The translations under genes and the position numbers were made by a program. A stretch of DNA of 64,000 nucleotides from Chrysophaeum taylorii. Lineage: Eukaryota > Sar > Pelagophyceae > Pelagomonadales > Pelagomonadaceae. Positions 38,901-50,762 of the stretch are shown piece after piece (the stretch's first letter is position 1; every line of letters starts with the position of its first letter). Under the pieces are notes generated by a model. That model did no database searches, had not been told where the DNA came from, and was given only the letters and a program-made list of their open reading frames with translations. Where the stretch lies: contig JAQMWT010000196.1 in the NCBI GenBank assembly GCA_029834535.1, positions 1 through 64,000 on the forward strand, given 5' to 3'.

Positions 38901-41900
38901 CTTCGGCCCTCGCGGCCCTCTGCGCCGAGGTCAAGGCCCTCCGCCTCGCCTGCTTCGAGGCCTTTGACGACAGCGAAAACGAAAGCGACGACGACGAGAA
39001 CGAAAAAAACGATGATAACGACGACGGCGGCGGCGGCGGCGAAAAGAAAGGGTTTGAGTCGATCGTCGAGGCGGAGGCGGAACGGGACGCGGCGCTCGAG
39101 GCGGCGATACGCGGTTTGCGCGATACGCTCGACTGTAAGCTGCGGTCCGAAGGGGACGACAACGTGGTGCGGCACGCCGACGCGAGCGAGACGCGCGGGG
39201 ACGTGGTGGGGGCCGAGGTGGATCGGATCGAGCTCGCGTTCCACGAGCGACTGATCTCGCGGGATCTGCCGAGATCGCTGCGCGCGGGCCGCGTTTTTGG
39301 CGAGCTCGGGGCTCTGAGCGTCGACATCGCCAAGATCGACCGGCTCGAGCGCGACGCCCAGCACGCGCGCGCTTGGGCCGGACGGTGCGGGACGCGCGGC
39401 AGCCTCGAGCTCCTGTCGACGGCCCAGCTCGTGCTCGCGTGCCGCGCGGCGCTCGCCGACAACGACTGGGCGGGCCTCGCGGCAGCGCTCCACGGGCCCG
39501 ACGGCGCGGCGGCCGCGGCGGCGCGACGCGAGGACGCTCCCTTCGTGCGGTTCTGCGCGTGGGCGCCCCATGCCGTGAGCCGCGCGGCGATCGACGCCGC
39601 CGACGAGCTGAGGTTGTTGCGCGACGCCGTCGACGACTACGAGATCTCGACGGCCGCGGCGACCGCGCTCGCGAACCACCGCGTCGGCGGCCGCGTGGGC
39701 GCGCTGGACGTTTCGGGCACGGACGCGAAGCCGCTCGACGCGGCGATTTCCCTCGCGGCGAGCCGCGGCGGCGGCAAGACGGCGCGCGCCAAGTGGCTCC
39801 TCGACGCGGCCGCCGAGGTCCGCGGCGCGCGTTCGGCGCTCGCTTCCGGAGCCCAAGCAGAGGGGTCGCCGTGGACGACGCGCGAAGCCCTCGGGGCCGC
39901 GCGGCTCGCGCGGTCGATCGCGGCCCTCGCCGAACGGCAGCCCGACATCGCGCAAAACGAGCGCGAGCTCGCGTTCGACGAGCTCGAGCTCGTGCGGCGC
40001 ACGGCCGAGGCCCGCGAGTGCGCGACGACGCTCAGGGAGGCCGTCGGCCACGATGCGCACCGGCCGGGCGGTCGCGTCGGCGAGCTCGACGTCGCCGGGT
40101 GCGAGAAGTCGATCCCGGCGCTCCGGGAAGCGCTCAAGCAGGCGCAGCGGCTCGCGGCGCCGACGCCCCACACTACCGCCCTCGCCGAGACGGCCAAGGC
40201 GACCCTCCATTTGCGCGAGGCGTTGGTGCGCCGCGCCGACACCTCGACCGACGACGACCTCGACACGGACCTCGCGACGGCCGTCGCGTCGGCCAAGGAT
40301 ATGCTCCTCAAGCCGCTCCACGCGGGGGGCGACGACGACGCGGCGGACGGGACCCACCGCGAGGTCGGGCATCTTTTGGACGCCGAACTCGGGACGGCCG
40401 AGCGCGAGCTCCACGACCGGCGGATCGCGCGGAACGTGGGGCGCGCGCTCGCGCACGGCAGGTGCGAGGGCGCGCCGGCCGACGTGGCCGTGACGGCCAA
40501 CGAGGCCTCGCTCGCCGCTCTGGACGCGGCCCACGCGCACGCCCACGAGTGGGCCTCGACGTGCGCGACGCCGCGCGCGGCCGCGCTCAGAGCGGCCGCC
40601 AAGGTCGTGCTCGCGTGTCGTCGCGCGGCCGTCGCGGGCGACTGGGACGGCGTCGCCGAGGAGTTAGCGCGCGCCGAGCCCGAGGCGAGCAGCCTCGGCG
40701 GCCACCACGTCCCCAAGGAGGCGGCCGAGGAGCTCGCGCTGATGCGGCGCGAGGTCGACGACCGCGCGATCGTCCTCGAAACCGTCGACGCCCTCGCGCC
40801 GGGGCACGCGATTTCGGGCGCGATCGGCGCGCTCGACGTGTCGCGGTGCGACGCGGCAGTTCTCGAGGCGTGCCTCCGAGCCGCCAAGCCGCGGCTCGCC
40901 AACGCCCAGGCCTCGCCGCGGGTCGAAAGGCTGTTGTACGCGTGCGCCGAACTCGCGCCCCGACGCAAGTTGCTCGACCGCGGGTCGACGGCCGAGCAAA
41001 GGCGCGCGGCGTGGGCGACCGCGCCCGCGCTCCGGCCGGCCAACCTGCGCGCGAGCCTCGTCGCGCTCCAGCTCCTCGCGCAGCGCGGGGGCGCCGACTC
41101 GGTCGAGGGCGCCGCAGAGCTCAAGCTTCTCTTCGAGACGGCCGACGCGCGCGCCGCCTGCGTCGCGCTCCGCGAGAGCGTGGAGAATTCTAAACGCGCG
41201 ACGCGCGGAACGGTCGGGGCCATCGACGTGCGCGGCGCCGTCGAGGGTTTAGAGGCCGTCGACGCGGCGCTCGAGCGCGCGGCCCGCAAGCAGCGCGCGG
41301 GCGTTTCGACGGCGCGCCTCGAGGCCCTCGTCGCCGTCGCGAAAGCTACGGCGCGCGCGCGGCGCGCTGTGGCGGCCGTCGTCGAGCTCGGCGACGACGC
41401 GTACTCGGACCAAGCCATGACCGAGCTCCAAGAGGCCGTCGCCGAGGCGCGCGGCGTCGATCTCGCCGCGGCGGCGACGGGCGGTGCCGACGACGACGGC
41501 GGCGCCCGTTCTTTGGTGGGCGCCGAGCTCGACCTCGTCGAAACCGAACTCCACGAGCGGCGCTCGCGGCGGGCGCTCGTGAACGCGACCAAGCCCGGAC
41601 GGACGCGCGGCCGCGTCGGCGCGCTCCACGTCGGCGGCGGCGGCGACGACGACGAATCCGCCGCGGCCGAGGCGATCGGCCACGCGCGAACGTGGGAAGC
41701 CCGCGGCGCGTGGTCGCCGGTAGCTCGCGAGCTCCGCGCGACCGTCGAGCTCGTCTTCGCGTGCCGTCGCGCCGCGCGCGAGCGGCGGTGGGCCGACGTC
41801 TCGCGCGCTCTAGATTCGGGCGGCGACTCGTGCCTTTGCCTCGCGCCCGCCTCGGACGCCTTCGTCCGCCTCGTCGGGTCGGCTCCGCCCGCGGCTGCCC

Positions 41901-43854
41901 GATTCCTCGTCGACGCCGGCGACGAGCTCGCCACCCTCAAGGCCCAGGTCGCCGACGACGCGATCTGCCGCGCGTGTAGGGCGGCCCTCGGCGCGGCGCG
42001 CGTCGCGGGCGACGTCGGCGCGCTCGACCTCGCGGCCTGCGACCCCGCGCCCCTCCGCCAGGCCCTCGACCTCGGCGCCAAGTTGGGCGGCGCGCAGTCC
42101 CCCAAGGCCGCGTGGCTCCTCGCGACGGCCGCCGAGGTCGAGGCCTGCCGCGCGGCCCTCCGGTGCGCTGTGGTCGACTGGGGCTCGCAGACGCTCTCTC
42201 CAGCGCGCCTCGCCCACGTCCTTCACGACGAAATGGGGTATCCCGCGGCCGCGACGGCCTTGTGGGGGTCGCCCCTCGACGAGTCGCTCGGGTTCGCCGA
42301 GCTGTTCCTCGTGCTCCACACGGCGCGCGCCCGCGCCGTCGCGGGCGCGCTCGTCGCGGCCGTCTGCGACGACAAGTACCGCGTCGTCGGAACCCCCGGC
42401 GCGACCGAGCTGAGAGGCGCGGCCGCGTCGCTTCCGGCGCTCCGGGCGGCCGTCGGCGACGCCGAGGCCCTCCTGGCGCCGACACCCCACACGGCCGCCC
42501 TCGCCGAGGCGGCGCGCGCGGCTCTCCGCGTCCGAGAGAGCCTCGTCGACGCGTCTTCCTCCTCCTCGAAGGACGCGGACAACGACGACGGCGGGGACGA
42601 GCTCGCCGGCGGCGGCGGCGGCGACGACGAGGTGGTCCTGGAGCGCCTCCTCCTCGCCGACAACGCCGAGGTAGCGACGGCTATCGCTGCCGCCAAAACC
42701 CTCCTGGACGCGCCGCTTTTCGCCGGCGACGACGACGACGACGCCGAATCCCGCCGCCGCCGATTCGGGCACGCGCCGTCGACGGTCAAGGAGCTGTTGG
42801 GGGCCGAGTTGGCGCTGGTCGAGGCCGAGTACAACGACCGACGCATTTCGCGCGAGGTCCCGCGAGCTTTGGGGCAGGGCCGGTGCGCGGGCCGCGCGGG
42901 CGCCGTGGTTGTGGGCGCCAACGCGGCGACCCTCGTAACCCTCGAGATCGCGACGCTCCACGCGCGGGAGTGGGCGCCGCGGTGCGGGTCGGCGGCGGCG
43001 CAGGAATGGACGCGGACTGCCGAGCTCGTGCTCGCCTGCCGGTCGGCGGCCGTCGAGGGCGACTGGGACGCCGTCGCGGCCGCGCTCGACGCGGCGCGCC
43101 GCCGCGAGAACGCGACGTCGGCGAAGGCTGCGCCCCTCGGCCCGGGCGCCCCGCCGTCGGCGTCGCCGCGCGCGGCCGTTTCCGTCGTCGGACCCGAGCT
43201 CCATCTCCTGCAGGACGAGGTCAACGACCGTTCCATCATGGTGGCGTTGACGCGGGCCCTCGACGCCGGCGCCGTCGAGGGTTCGGTCGGGGCGCTCGAC
43301 GCGACGCGCGCCGACGCCGGGCCCCTCGACCGCGCTCTAGACCTCGCCGCCGAGCTCGGCGGCGCCAAGACCTCGACGACCGATCGCCTCGTCAAGACCG
43401 CCGCGGCCGTCGCGCGGTGCCGGGCGGCCCTCGCGACGGGAGACGCGGCCTGGGAATCCTCGGTGGCGTTGTCGCGGCCCTCGCTCCGCGCGCGCGTCGA
43501 CGAGCTCGACGCCCTCGAAGCCGTGTCTTCGGGACCGTCGCGGTCGTCGGGAGACGAGTCCGGCGTCGCGAGCGCGGCGGCAGAGTTGAGGTTGGTGTTG
43601 CGGACGGCGGACGCCCGCGCGGTGGCCGCGGCGTTGCGGGGCGCCGTCTCCGACGAGGGCCGCCGCGTCTCGGGGTTTCCGGGGGCGATAGACGCCCGCG
43701 GCGCGGCCGCCTCGATTCCTCTCCTCGACGACGCCCTCGACGCCGTCAGACATCTCGAGGTCGCGACGCCCCACGTCGAGGCCCTCGCGCGCTGCGCCCG
43801 CCTCGCGCGCGCCTGCCGCGCCGCTCTCGTTCGCGCGACCGAGAATAATCAAGA

Positions 43855-43885
<31 letters not shown>

Positions 43886-46014
43886 TTGGTGGCGGCGCTC
43901 GCGGCCGCGAACGACGAGCTCGAGGCCCCGCTCCACGGCGGCGGAGACGACGACGCGACGCGCACCCACAACGACACGATCGCCTCGCTCCTGGGGGACG
44001 AGCTCGGCCTCGTCGAGGCCGAAGTCCACGATCGCCGTGTCTCCCGCGACATTCCCCGCGCCTTATCCGCGGGACGGTGCGCGGGAGCGCCCGGCGCGAT
44101 CGAGGTCGAGACGAACGAAGCGCTCCGGGAGCTCGAACTCGAACGCGCGACAACGCACGCGAGGGCGTGGGTCTGGCGTTGCGCGACGCATACTTCGGCC
44201 GAACTCCTCGCCGCCGGCGAGCTGGTCCTTGCGTGCCGCCGCGCCGCGGCGCGCGGCGACTGGCGAGGCTACGACGAGGCCTGCACCGTCGACGCGATCC
44301 TGGCGGCCAAGCGCCAGCGCGACAACGCCCACCGCGCGGCCTCCTCCCTCGGCTCGAGCGACGCCCTCCTCGGACCCGGCCAGCCCCCCGTCGTCAGCGC
44401 GATGGTCCCCCTTGCTGCCGCCGAAATTTCTCTCCTCCAGGACGAGGTCAACGACCGAGCGATCGTCGACGCGGCCGCCGACGCCCTCGTCGGCGCCTCG
44501 AGGGTGCGCGGCCGCGTCGGCGCCCTCGACCTTTCCCGCGTCTCCCCCGAGCCCCTCGACGCCGCGATGGACCTCGCCGCCAAGCTGGGGGGGGCCAAGA
44601 CCCAGCGCGCGAAGCGCCTCCTCGCGACGGCCGCGATCCTCGCCGAGTGCCGCGCGGCGCTCCTCGCGCGCCGCGACGCCTGGGACGGACCCCTCGACCC
44701 CGACCGCCTCGCGACGGCCCTCGCCGACCTCGAGCGCGCCCCCGAAAACCGAAAACTCACCGGCGTCGCCGAGCTCCGGCTCATCTCGGACACGGCCGAG
44801 GCGCGCGCCGCGTGCTCGGCCCTCCGCGCGGCCGTCTCGCTCCCCAAGCATCGCGTATCCGGAACCTGCGGCCTCGTCGACGTCAGGGGCGCCGCGGATT
44901 CGCGCGCGCCTCTCGCCGCAGCCCTCGCCCGCTTCGCAGGCCTCTCGACCCCGACCCCCCACGCCGAGGCCCTCGCGAAGGTCGCCGACGCCTGCCTCCG
45001 ATACCGCGCGGCCCTCGTCAGACTCGTCGACGCCGGACCCGACGCCTATGCCGAAACCCTCGTCTCCGACCTCGCCTCGGCCCTCGGCGCCGCCAAGGCA
45101 TTGTACGCCCTCGACCTCCGCAGCGCCGGCGACGACGACGCGACCACCAAAGCCGGCGGCGGACCCTCCACGGCCGCCTCCCTCCTCCAGACCGAGGTCG
45201 ACCTCGCCGAGCGCGAACTCCACGACCGAAAGATCGCCCACGACATCCCCAAGGCCCTCGCCGAGGGGAGATGCTCGGGCCGCCTCGGCGCCGTCCGCGT
45301 TTCGACCGACGCCTCCCACGCCCTCCAAGATCTTCACCACGCCGTCAAGCACGCCCGCGAGTGGGCTCCCAAGTGCAACACGCCCCACGCCTCCGAGCTC
45401 CTCGCGACGGCCGAACTCGCCCTCGCCTGCCGCGCCGCCGCTGCTAAACAGGACTGGCGCACGGTCGACCTCGCCCTCCACAACGCCAGCGACGCAAACT
45501 CCGCCTCCTCCGCCGCGACCCTCCCGCTCGCCGCGCTCGGCCTCCTCGCCCCCCGCGCCCCCGACGACCTCACCTCCACCCTCCGCGACGCCTCCCGCCA
45601 CAAAACCACCCTCGCTGCCAAGTCCCAGGACGCGATCGCCCACGACAAGCTCAAGCGCGCCGAGGCCGCCCTCGCCGACGCCAAGGCCGCCCGCGAGCGC
45701 GTCGCCGCCGCCTCCGCTTCGGCCTCCAAAACCAAGGCCGACCTCGACAAGGAGTACAAGGACAAGCTCGCCCGCACCCAGCAGGCCCTCGTGAGTCTTT
45801 TTTTTTTGGAACAAAAACGAATTTTTCCCCTTCTTCTCTCTCTCTCTCTGTCTGTCTCTCTGTCTTCTTCTTCTGCTGATATTCGCTTTCTCCCTCCCAG
45901 GCGCGCCGCGACGCCGCGCGCCGTAAGGCCGCCGCCGCCCACGAGGCTTTGGTCATGGCCGAGCGCGCTCTCGTCTCCTCCCCGCGCCAGTCCCCCACCA
46001 AGGCACACAGCTAA
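35921..46014 (+). CDS. Giant EF-hand protein with seven tandem three-module repeats (about 3,327 residues)
   Basis: ATG at 35921 (AAAATGG context). Exon 1 runs to 45790 (3,290 codons) and a 110-bp intron separates exon 2 (45901-46014, ending in TAA). Residues 1-150 are a four-EF-hand, calmodulin-like domain; loops 3 (DEAMDGEISARE, 95-106) and 4 (DREGDGVIEFNE, 132-143) look competent for calcium, loops 1 and 2 degenerate. Residues about 185-275 are coiled coil. From about 309 to 3194 there are seven units of 370-490 residues. Each unit holds three modules with signatures ELRLLQDEVNDRxI (A), ELRLVLRTAEARAVA (B) and ELHDRRIxRDVPRAL (C), and Asp-rich linkers separate B and C. All modules share GRVxGxVGALDV and an ending like TAELVLACRxA, so they are probably one ancestral helical repeat, about 21 copies. 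The C-terminus is again coiled coil. No catalytic motif is seen and no family is recognised. A structural, calcium-responsive scaffold is inferred. Confidence 0.85.
45791..45900 (+). other. Intron in the giant gene (GT-AG, 110 bp)
   Basis: The donor is CTC/GTGAGT at 45791 and the acceptor CTCCCTCCCAG/GCG ends at 45900. The interior is a strong polypyrimidine tract of CT repeats. Exon phase is 0 on both sides. Splicing replaces an improbable low-complexity C-terminus, which would read through into the next gene, with the coiled-coil tail ARRDAARRKAAAAHEALVMA and an end at AHS. Confidence 0.85.
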
Positions 46015-46070
46015 GAAAGAACACCATTCTTTCTTTCTTTCTTTCTTTAGAGAGAGAGAGAGAGAGAGTA
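46014..46070 (+). other. Hairpin and microsatellites just after the giant gene stop
   Basis: AGAAAGAA (46014-46021), loop CACCA, TTCTTTCT (46027-46034) form an 8-bp stem beginning at the last base of the stop codon. (TTCT)n and (GA)n tracts follow. It is probably in the 3' untranslated region; the function is unknown. Confidence 0.4.
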
Positions 46071-46266
46071 GTTTCCTGTTTCTTATTACAACAACTTTTT
46101 CTGCTTCTCTTCCTGGTTCTTCTCGCCGCGTTCAGAAGTATATATGTTGTTTTCACCTTTTTTTCAGAGTTATTAGTACTAAACTAAAAATATTAATCGC
46201 GGCGAAGAAGTTGTCGTTGCGCAGCGGCCCGTCCCCTGTGACGAGGCCGCGCGGTGGGCGCCGTCG

Positions 46267-47199
46267 ATGCCTCCCAGCCTCCTGAACGCGACTACCGTGG
46301 TCTTCAGGAGCTCGGGGTGTGGGCTCTGGGGCGTTGTACTGAGGTTTGTCGGCATGCCCCTCGAGAAGGTCGCGCTCTTTGCCAACTCATCGCAGGTAAG
46401 CGGCAGCAACCAGCTAGCGCAGGCGGTGCGACTCACGTTTCGCGACGGCGCGTGGGGACCCTACCGCGTCGTCGGCGGCTCGTCCCTCGTCGCGTGGTTT
46501 CTTCAGTACTCGTGCATGTCGTTCGTCTTCCAAGCCGCCGACCGGGCGCTCTCGCTGGCAACAGGCCTCGACCGCGTCGTCTACGGCGATGCCGTCTACG
46601 ACGACCCGACGACCCGCGAACCCCTCTCCAAGGCCCTCAAGGACGCCGCGGCCGCCGTCGTCGCCGGAGCCGTCGAGTCGGCCGTCTCCAACAGAGCCGA
46701 GGTCCAGCGCTACTATGGCCTTAACAACAGATTCGATTATGGGGCTTTTGGTCCCGCCTTGGCACCGAGCGTCGCCCGCAACGCGATCATGGCGTATTCG
46801 GCCTTCGTCGCCACCCCCGTCGCTTACGCGTGGTTCTGGCCTCGCCAAGCGAAGGACTCGACGTCCTTCTTCGCCTTCGGCCTCGCCCTCAATTGCTTCT
46901 TCGGCAACGCCATCGCCGTCACGATGCAGGCGCTCTGGGGCCACTCCCTCGACGCCCTCGCCACCAACCGAAAACACCCCGCCTATCTTGACGTCCTCCG
47001 GGACGGCCTACGCCGGGACGGCCCGGCCGCCTTCTTCTCCCCCGCAAAGTGGGGCTCCCGCATTCTCATGAATGCCCCGGCCGAGGGCACCCTCGCCTGG
47101 TTCTACAACCGCATCCTGCCTATCGCCGAGCCTTCCGTTCTGCGCGCGGCCGACGACCTTTACACCACCTTCGTAGTCTCCGCCGCTCGTAAGCAGTAA
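46267..47199 (+). CDS. Divergent mitochondrial carrier (SLC25)-like protein
   Basis: 310 codons from ATG at 46267, 253 bp after the spliced stop of the giant gene. Three-fold carrier-like organisation can be traced. Repeat 1 has GMPLEKVALFANSS (a PxExxK-like signature), then FRDGAWGPYRVVGGSS and LVAWFLQYSCMSFVFQ. Repeat 2 has AVVAGAVESAVSNRAEVQRY and SVARNAIMAYSAFVATPVAY. Repeat 3 has GNAIAVTMQALWGHSLDAL, then LRRDGPAAFFSPAKWGSRIL. The canonical PxD/ExxK is clear only once, so the transport substrate cannot be guessed and a non-mitochondrial carrier-like membrane protein is possible. High GC and codon use are like the neighbouring host genes. Expected location is the inner mitochondrial membrane, by family. 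Confidence 0.6.
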   Translation: MPPSLLNATTVVFRSSGCGLWGVVLRFVGMPLEKVALFANSSQVSGSNQLAQAVRLTFRDGAWGPYRVVGGSSLVAWFLQYSCMSFVFQAADRALSLATGLDRVVYGDAVYDDPTTREPLSKALKDAAAAVVAGAVESAVSNRAEVQRYYGLNNRFDYGAFGPALAPSVARNAIMAYSAFVATPVAYAWFWPRQAKDSTSFFAFGLALNCFFGNAIAVTMQALWGHSLDALATNRKHPAYLDVLRDGLRRDGPAAFFSPAKWGSRILMNAPAEGTLAWFYNRILPIAEPSVLRAADDLYTTFVVSAARKQ

Positions 47200-49440
47200 C
47201 TTAGCGCGCCACGACGTTATTATTTATTATTGGGACGCCGGAGTTACCTCGACGACCTGGTGGGCTCCACCCACGGGATTCTTTTTCCCGGTACACCACC
47301 GACGTAGGTACGCGGCCTAAATTCACGACGACGACGCGTGCCTAGATATATCTTTCGAACGCATACATCGGGTTCGCCGGCGCGAGCAAATTCCCCGCCA
47401 TCGTAGTCGGCCGACATCGACGTCTTCGGGGGCCAAACAGACGTCAATTTTTTTTCGATTTCCCTTATTATTATTTACCTGTTGGGCTGCGTTGCCACCT
47501 TCTAATTATGAACGAAAGTTTTTCAGAAGATAGAGAGTAGACTTCCCTTCTTGCGGTGATCGCATCAATAATATTCGAGTCCGAAGCCAGTCGACGTCGC
47601 TAAAGACCCTCCGCCTCAGAAGGGCCTCTAGTAACAAGCATCCTGCGGAAACTGAGCTCATCGACGGCCTCGGACGTTTCCTCGTCGACCATTGGCGACA
47701 GTTTTTTTACCCCACAGGCTCAGCTTCGTGCCTCGAGGGCCGAAGACGGCTGAACGGGATGCTGTCGGCATCGCCCGTCGCAGAGTCAACACGTTGTTAT
47801 CCCGAAACAATGGCTTTGCTGCCATGGTCCCCCGCAAGGCTTGGGCAGAAAAGTATCCTCGTTTGCAGACAAATCGGCAGACGCTGCCGTGTTGAGAGAG
47901 CCTCTGAGTCGTGTCGTTGTGGGACTGGTGATGCACCAACTCGAGACCATCGGAGACAGAAACATCACCGACACGCAATTGGGACCCGTGACTATGCATC
48001 GAAGAACGAGAGCCGAAACATGCCAGCAAGTGTACGCGTCAGCCAGGCGATCTCAGCAAGGCGGGAATTTCATACAACAAAGCTTCTTAGCTCGTTCGTC
48101 TGTGTCCCGAAAGCCAACAAAGCCTGGAGGAACCATGCAACGGTACTCACATCGACAATTCAACCGATGCTACCCATGGGTTTCACTGACGTGCTTATCA
48201 TGCTTATCACTCTGCGATGCCTGCAGTGAAGGTCAACAAGCTCCCGATAACGGCAGGATACCCCTTAAGAGCACTACTTTGGACTTTGTCCAGCGAACAT
48301 GAGCGAAATCTACGACCCATAATTAGACACCTATGTCTGCGGGGTGTCCGTGACCCGTCAACGTCTACGCTTCGTCTGCCCCCTCACTTGCTGTTCGCAT
48401 TTGCAGGTCAGCTGTGGACGAATTAACTGCAAGCTTCACCAGAACAACCACGAATCGCGCGGAGGATGCCACCCGGCTGTCTGTGAGCATGCAAGCCTCT
48501 CGATTGACATGTGATATCATTGTCTGAAAGGCAGTTAGCACGGCTTGGTGCGTGTAAGGCAGAATTCCAAGCAACACGCTCGTCGCAGTTCAGCAAGATC
48601 GCCGAGCGATCCATCTGCGGGAACGTGGACGCAGACACCCGTAGTCGAGTGCGCCGTCTACTGGAGTGTCGTAGTTCGAACCTGCGTCGAGGTGAATCCT
48701 TGGTTTTCAACGCCAGCTGGGCGTAGAGTTTGCATCGCACAAACAATGGCGCCTGACGCAAGCATCCTTGTTTGCCGAAATCGAGTGAAGGTTGAGCCAA
48801 GTCGCGTGGCTTTGTGCGACTTGTCGCACTTGAGCAAGACGAGGCCCGTCAATCTCCTCGTCATGCACCAAAGTTGCTTTGAAGGCTCTGCCACCCTTAG
48901 TTGCAGCACTCGATGATCACGGCGGTTGGTGCGCGTGCCAACTTCTGAGCTGTCACCCGCCTCGCCCATCGTCCTGGGGGGGAACGTTGCTGAGTCTCAT
49001 TCGGGGAATGCTAGACGCCAGTGGATGTCGACACATGCTCGCAGCGTTTGCCGCGGTGACGCTCGACGGCGAAAGTGGGTAACGAGTGCTGCAACTAAGG
49101 GTCCCCCCCGTCGTTCCAGCTATACTGCCCCCTCGGAAACAACGGCCCCCTCGGAAACAACGAGTTGGATAAAAATATTTCGACTCGTCGAGTTTGATGC
49201 CGACGAAATATGTCGATTGTCGAATTGGGTACGCAGTCTAAAGGCGATTACGTGCATGCCGCCAGAAACGCCAACGCCAAACTGCGTCCGGGTACCAATA
49301 CCTGCGACGGCCATACCACTCCTGAGCGACGCAACGACCTGTAGCTCGGCGCTGAACATCAGGCATGCCGATTCAATGTATGGCTGCTTTACGCCGCTCC
49401 ATATTTACGCATTAAGATCGCGCACGACGTCCAGAGAGTA
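47200..49440. other. 2.2 kb without a recognisable gene
   Basis: Overlapping open frames of 60-170 codons occur on both strands, but none has a domain signature and base composition is more even than in the GC-rich host genes. It is probably decayed repeat DNA or non-coding sequence downstream of the carrier-like gene. Confidence 0.45.
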
Positions 49441-49608
49441 ACACCTTTATCGTATATGACTCTCTGGTACTCCAATACACGACTTATGGTCCACAGGACC
49501 ACTCCTTACTTCTTTTCTCTTGAAGGTTTTCTCTCCAAGTCCTAATCACGGCTTTCCCTCACACAAGTAGGGAATACGTTCCTTACTTCCCAGGGACAAT
49601 AGATCCCT

Positions 49609-50533
49609 TGTCAACCGCGGAGGAGCGCGGACCACCTGACATGACGGCCAGCTCGACTGCGTCCACTGCAGCGTCAAAGAGGCCGGCATCCCACCCCTGT
49701 CCGAGGTTTTCGGCATCTTTGCTGACGTCGTCGCCCCTACCATTCGCACGCGCCTCTACGGCCGGTACCGAGGCAATCTCGCCCGTCGCCACGTCGTCCC
49801 AGACATCCTCACCACGCTCGACAACAAGGAGCAGCTCTACGACATCAAAACCCTCGCTTGGGGTTCGTTCTACACCGCCCACGCCCTCCATCCCTCCCAC
49901 CCGTCGCCTGTCGATCGGCGCGCAGCGCAAGTCCACTCCGAATACCTCGCTCACGCCCGCTGCATCGACGCCATCATCCCCCAGCCGGGTACAGCACCAC
50001 CGCCTGGCTTCTTGGGCCCTGTCGAACAGCGGCTACGTAGCTACGGCACCGTCGCCGGCCTCGTCTTTGGTGCCTTCGGTGAGGCCAGCGCGGCGTGCCA
50101 CGCTCTCGCCCAAACATGCGCAGAGCGCATCGCTGCGCGAACCTGGGTGGCAAGCGGCTGCACCAACTTCACAGAGGCAAAGGCGGCCCAAACTCGCCGC
50201 ATCTACCGTGAGTGGGGGATCGCCAACGCATTAGGCCGGGCTCGCTGTGCCCTCACCGCCCTCACCCATGTCGCCGCCTCGGGGAACCCCACCCAGGCCG
50301 CCCGGTCCCAGCAGGACGTCGCCCTTCGTCGCACATACGTCCGGCGGCAGCATGTATATACGACCTACGGGCGGGGCCCGTCCTCTCTTCGCCTGCCCCA
50401 CGACTCGGCGATGACCCCAACTAGGTCCCGCGTACTTATCTCCGCCCGTCAGGCACATCCCTCCTGCCCCACAAACCCACCACGTCCTTCATGCCCCCCA
50501 CACACACCCCCCTCTTAGCAGTCGACATTTAAA
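49609..50533 (+). mobile_element. Non-LTR retroelement 3' fragment (AGTCGAC-tail family) with 14-bp TSD
   Basis: 925 bp flanked by GACAATAGATCCCT (49595-49608) and GACAATATATCCCT (50534-50547), one mismatch. One plus-strand frame reads LSEVFGIFADVVAPTIRTRL, then LRSYGTVAGLVFGAFGEASA, then FTEAKAAQTRRIYREWGIAN and AARSQQDVALRRTYVRRQH. The same C-terminal part is found on the minus strand at 33.9-34.2 kb. The motif GLVFGAFGEAS is of a type I associate with algal retroelement proteins, from memory. The 3' end has CACACACCC, CTCTTAGCAGTCGAC and TTTAAA. No RT domain is left because of 5' truncation. Confidence 0.7.
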
Positions 50534-50762
50534 GACAATATATCCCTGAGAAGATTTCACACTGACAACGAGGACCAGAGCTACTGCCAAATAAACAATA
50601 GACTCTGGACCTTACGGCACGCATGGGCGGATTTCGCCTAGTGTTGGATAATAACACTAGACGAGGCTCATTGCCCAGGAAGAAGAAAGCGGAAGGAAGG
50701 GAAGGGGGCAAGCCGTGTTTACTCGGAGAGAAAACCCTCATAAGGGAGAGATGTAAGGAGTG

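Noticed and set aside
36106-45814. Very long open frames on the minus strand and in the other plus frames across the giant gene (up to 968 codons)
   Set aside because: They are shadows of GC-rich, Ala/Asp-rich coding sequence with few stop codons. Their products are Arg-rich or Pro/Ser-rich, have no domains, and do not follow the seven-fold module pattern except as an echo of the DNA repeat.
45791-46285. Extension of the giant gene's frame through the CT-rich tract to 46285
   Set aside because: It gives a low-complexity Ser/Leu/Phe tail and overlaps the next gene's start; a canonical intron at 45791-45900 gives a better ending.
47658-49441. ORFs of 60-170 codons after the carrier-like gene
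   Set aside because: No domain or repeat support; frames overlap on both strands.
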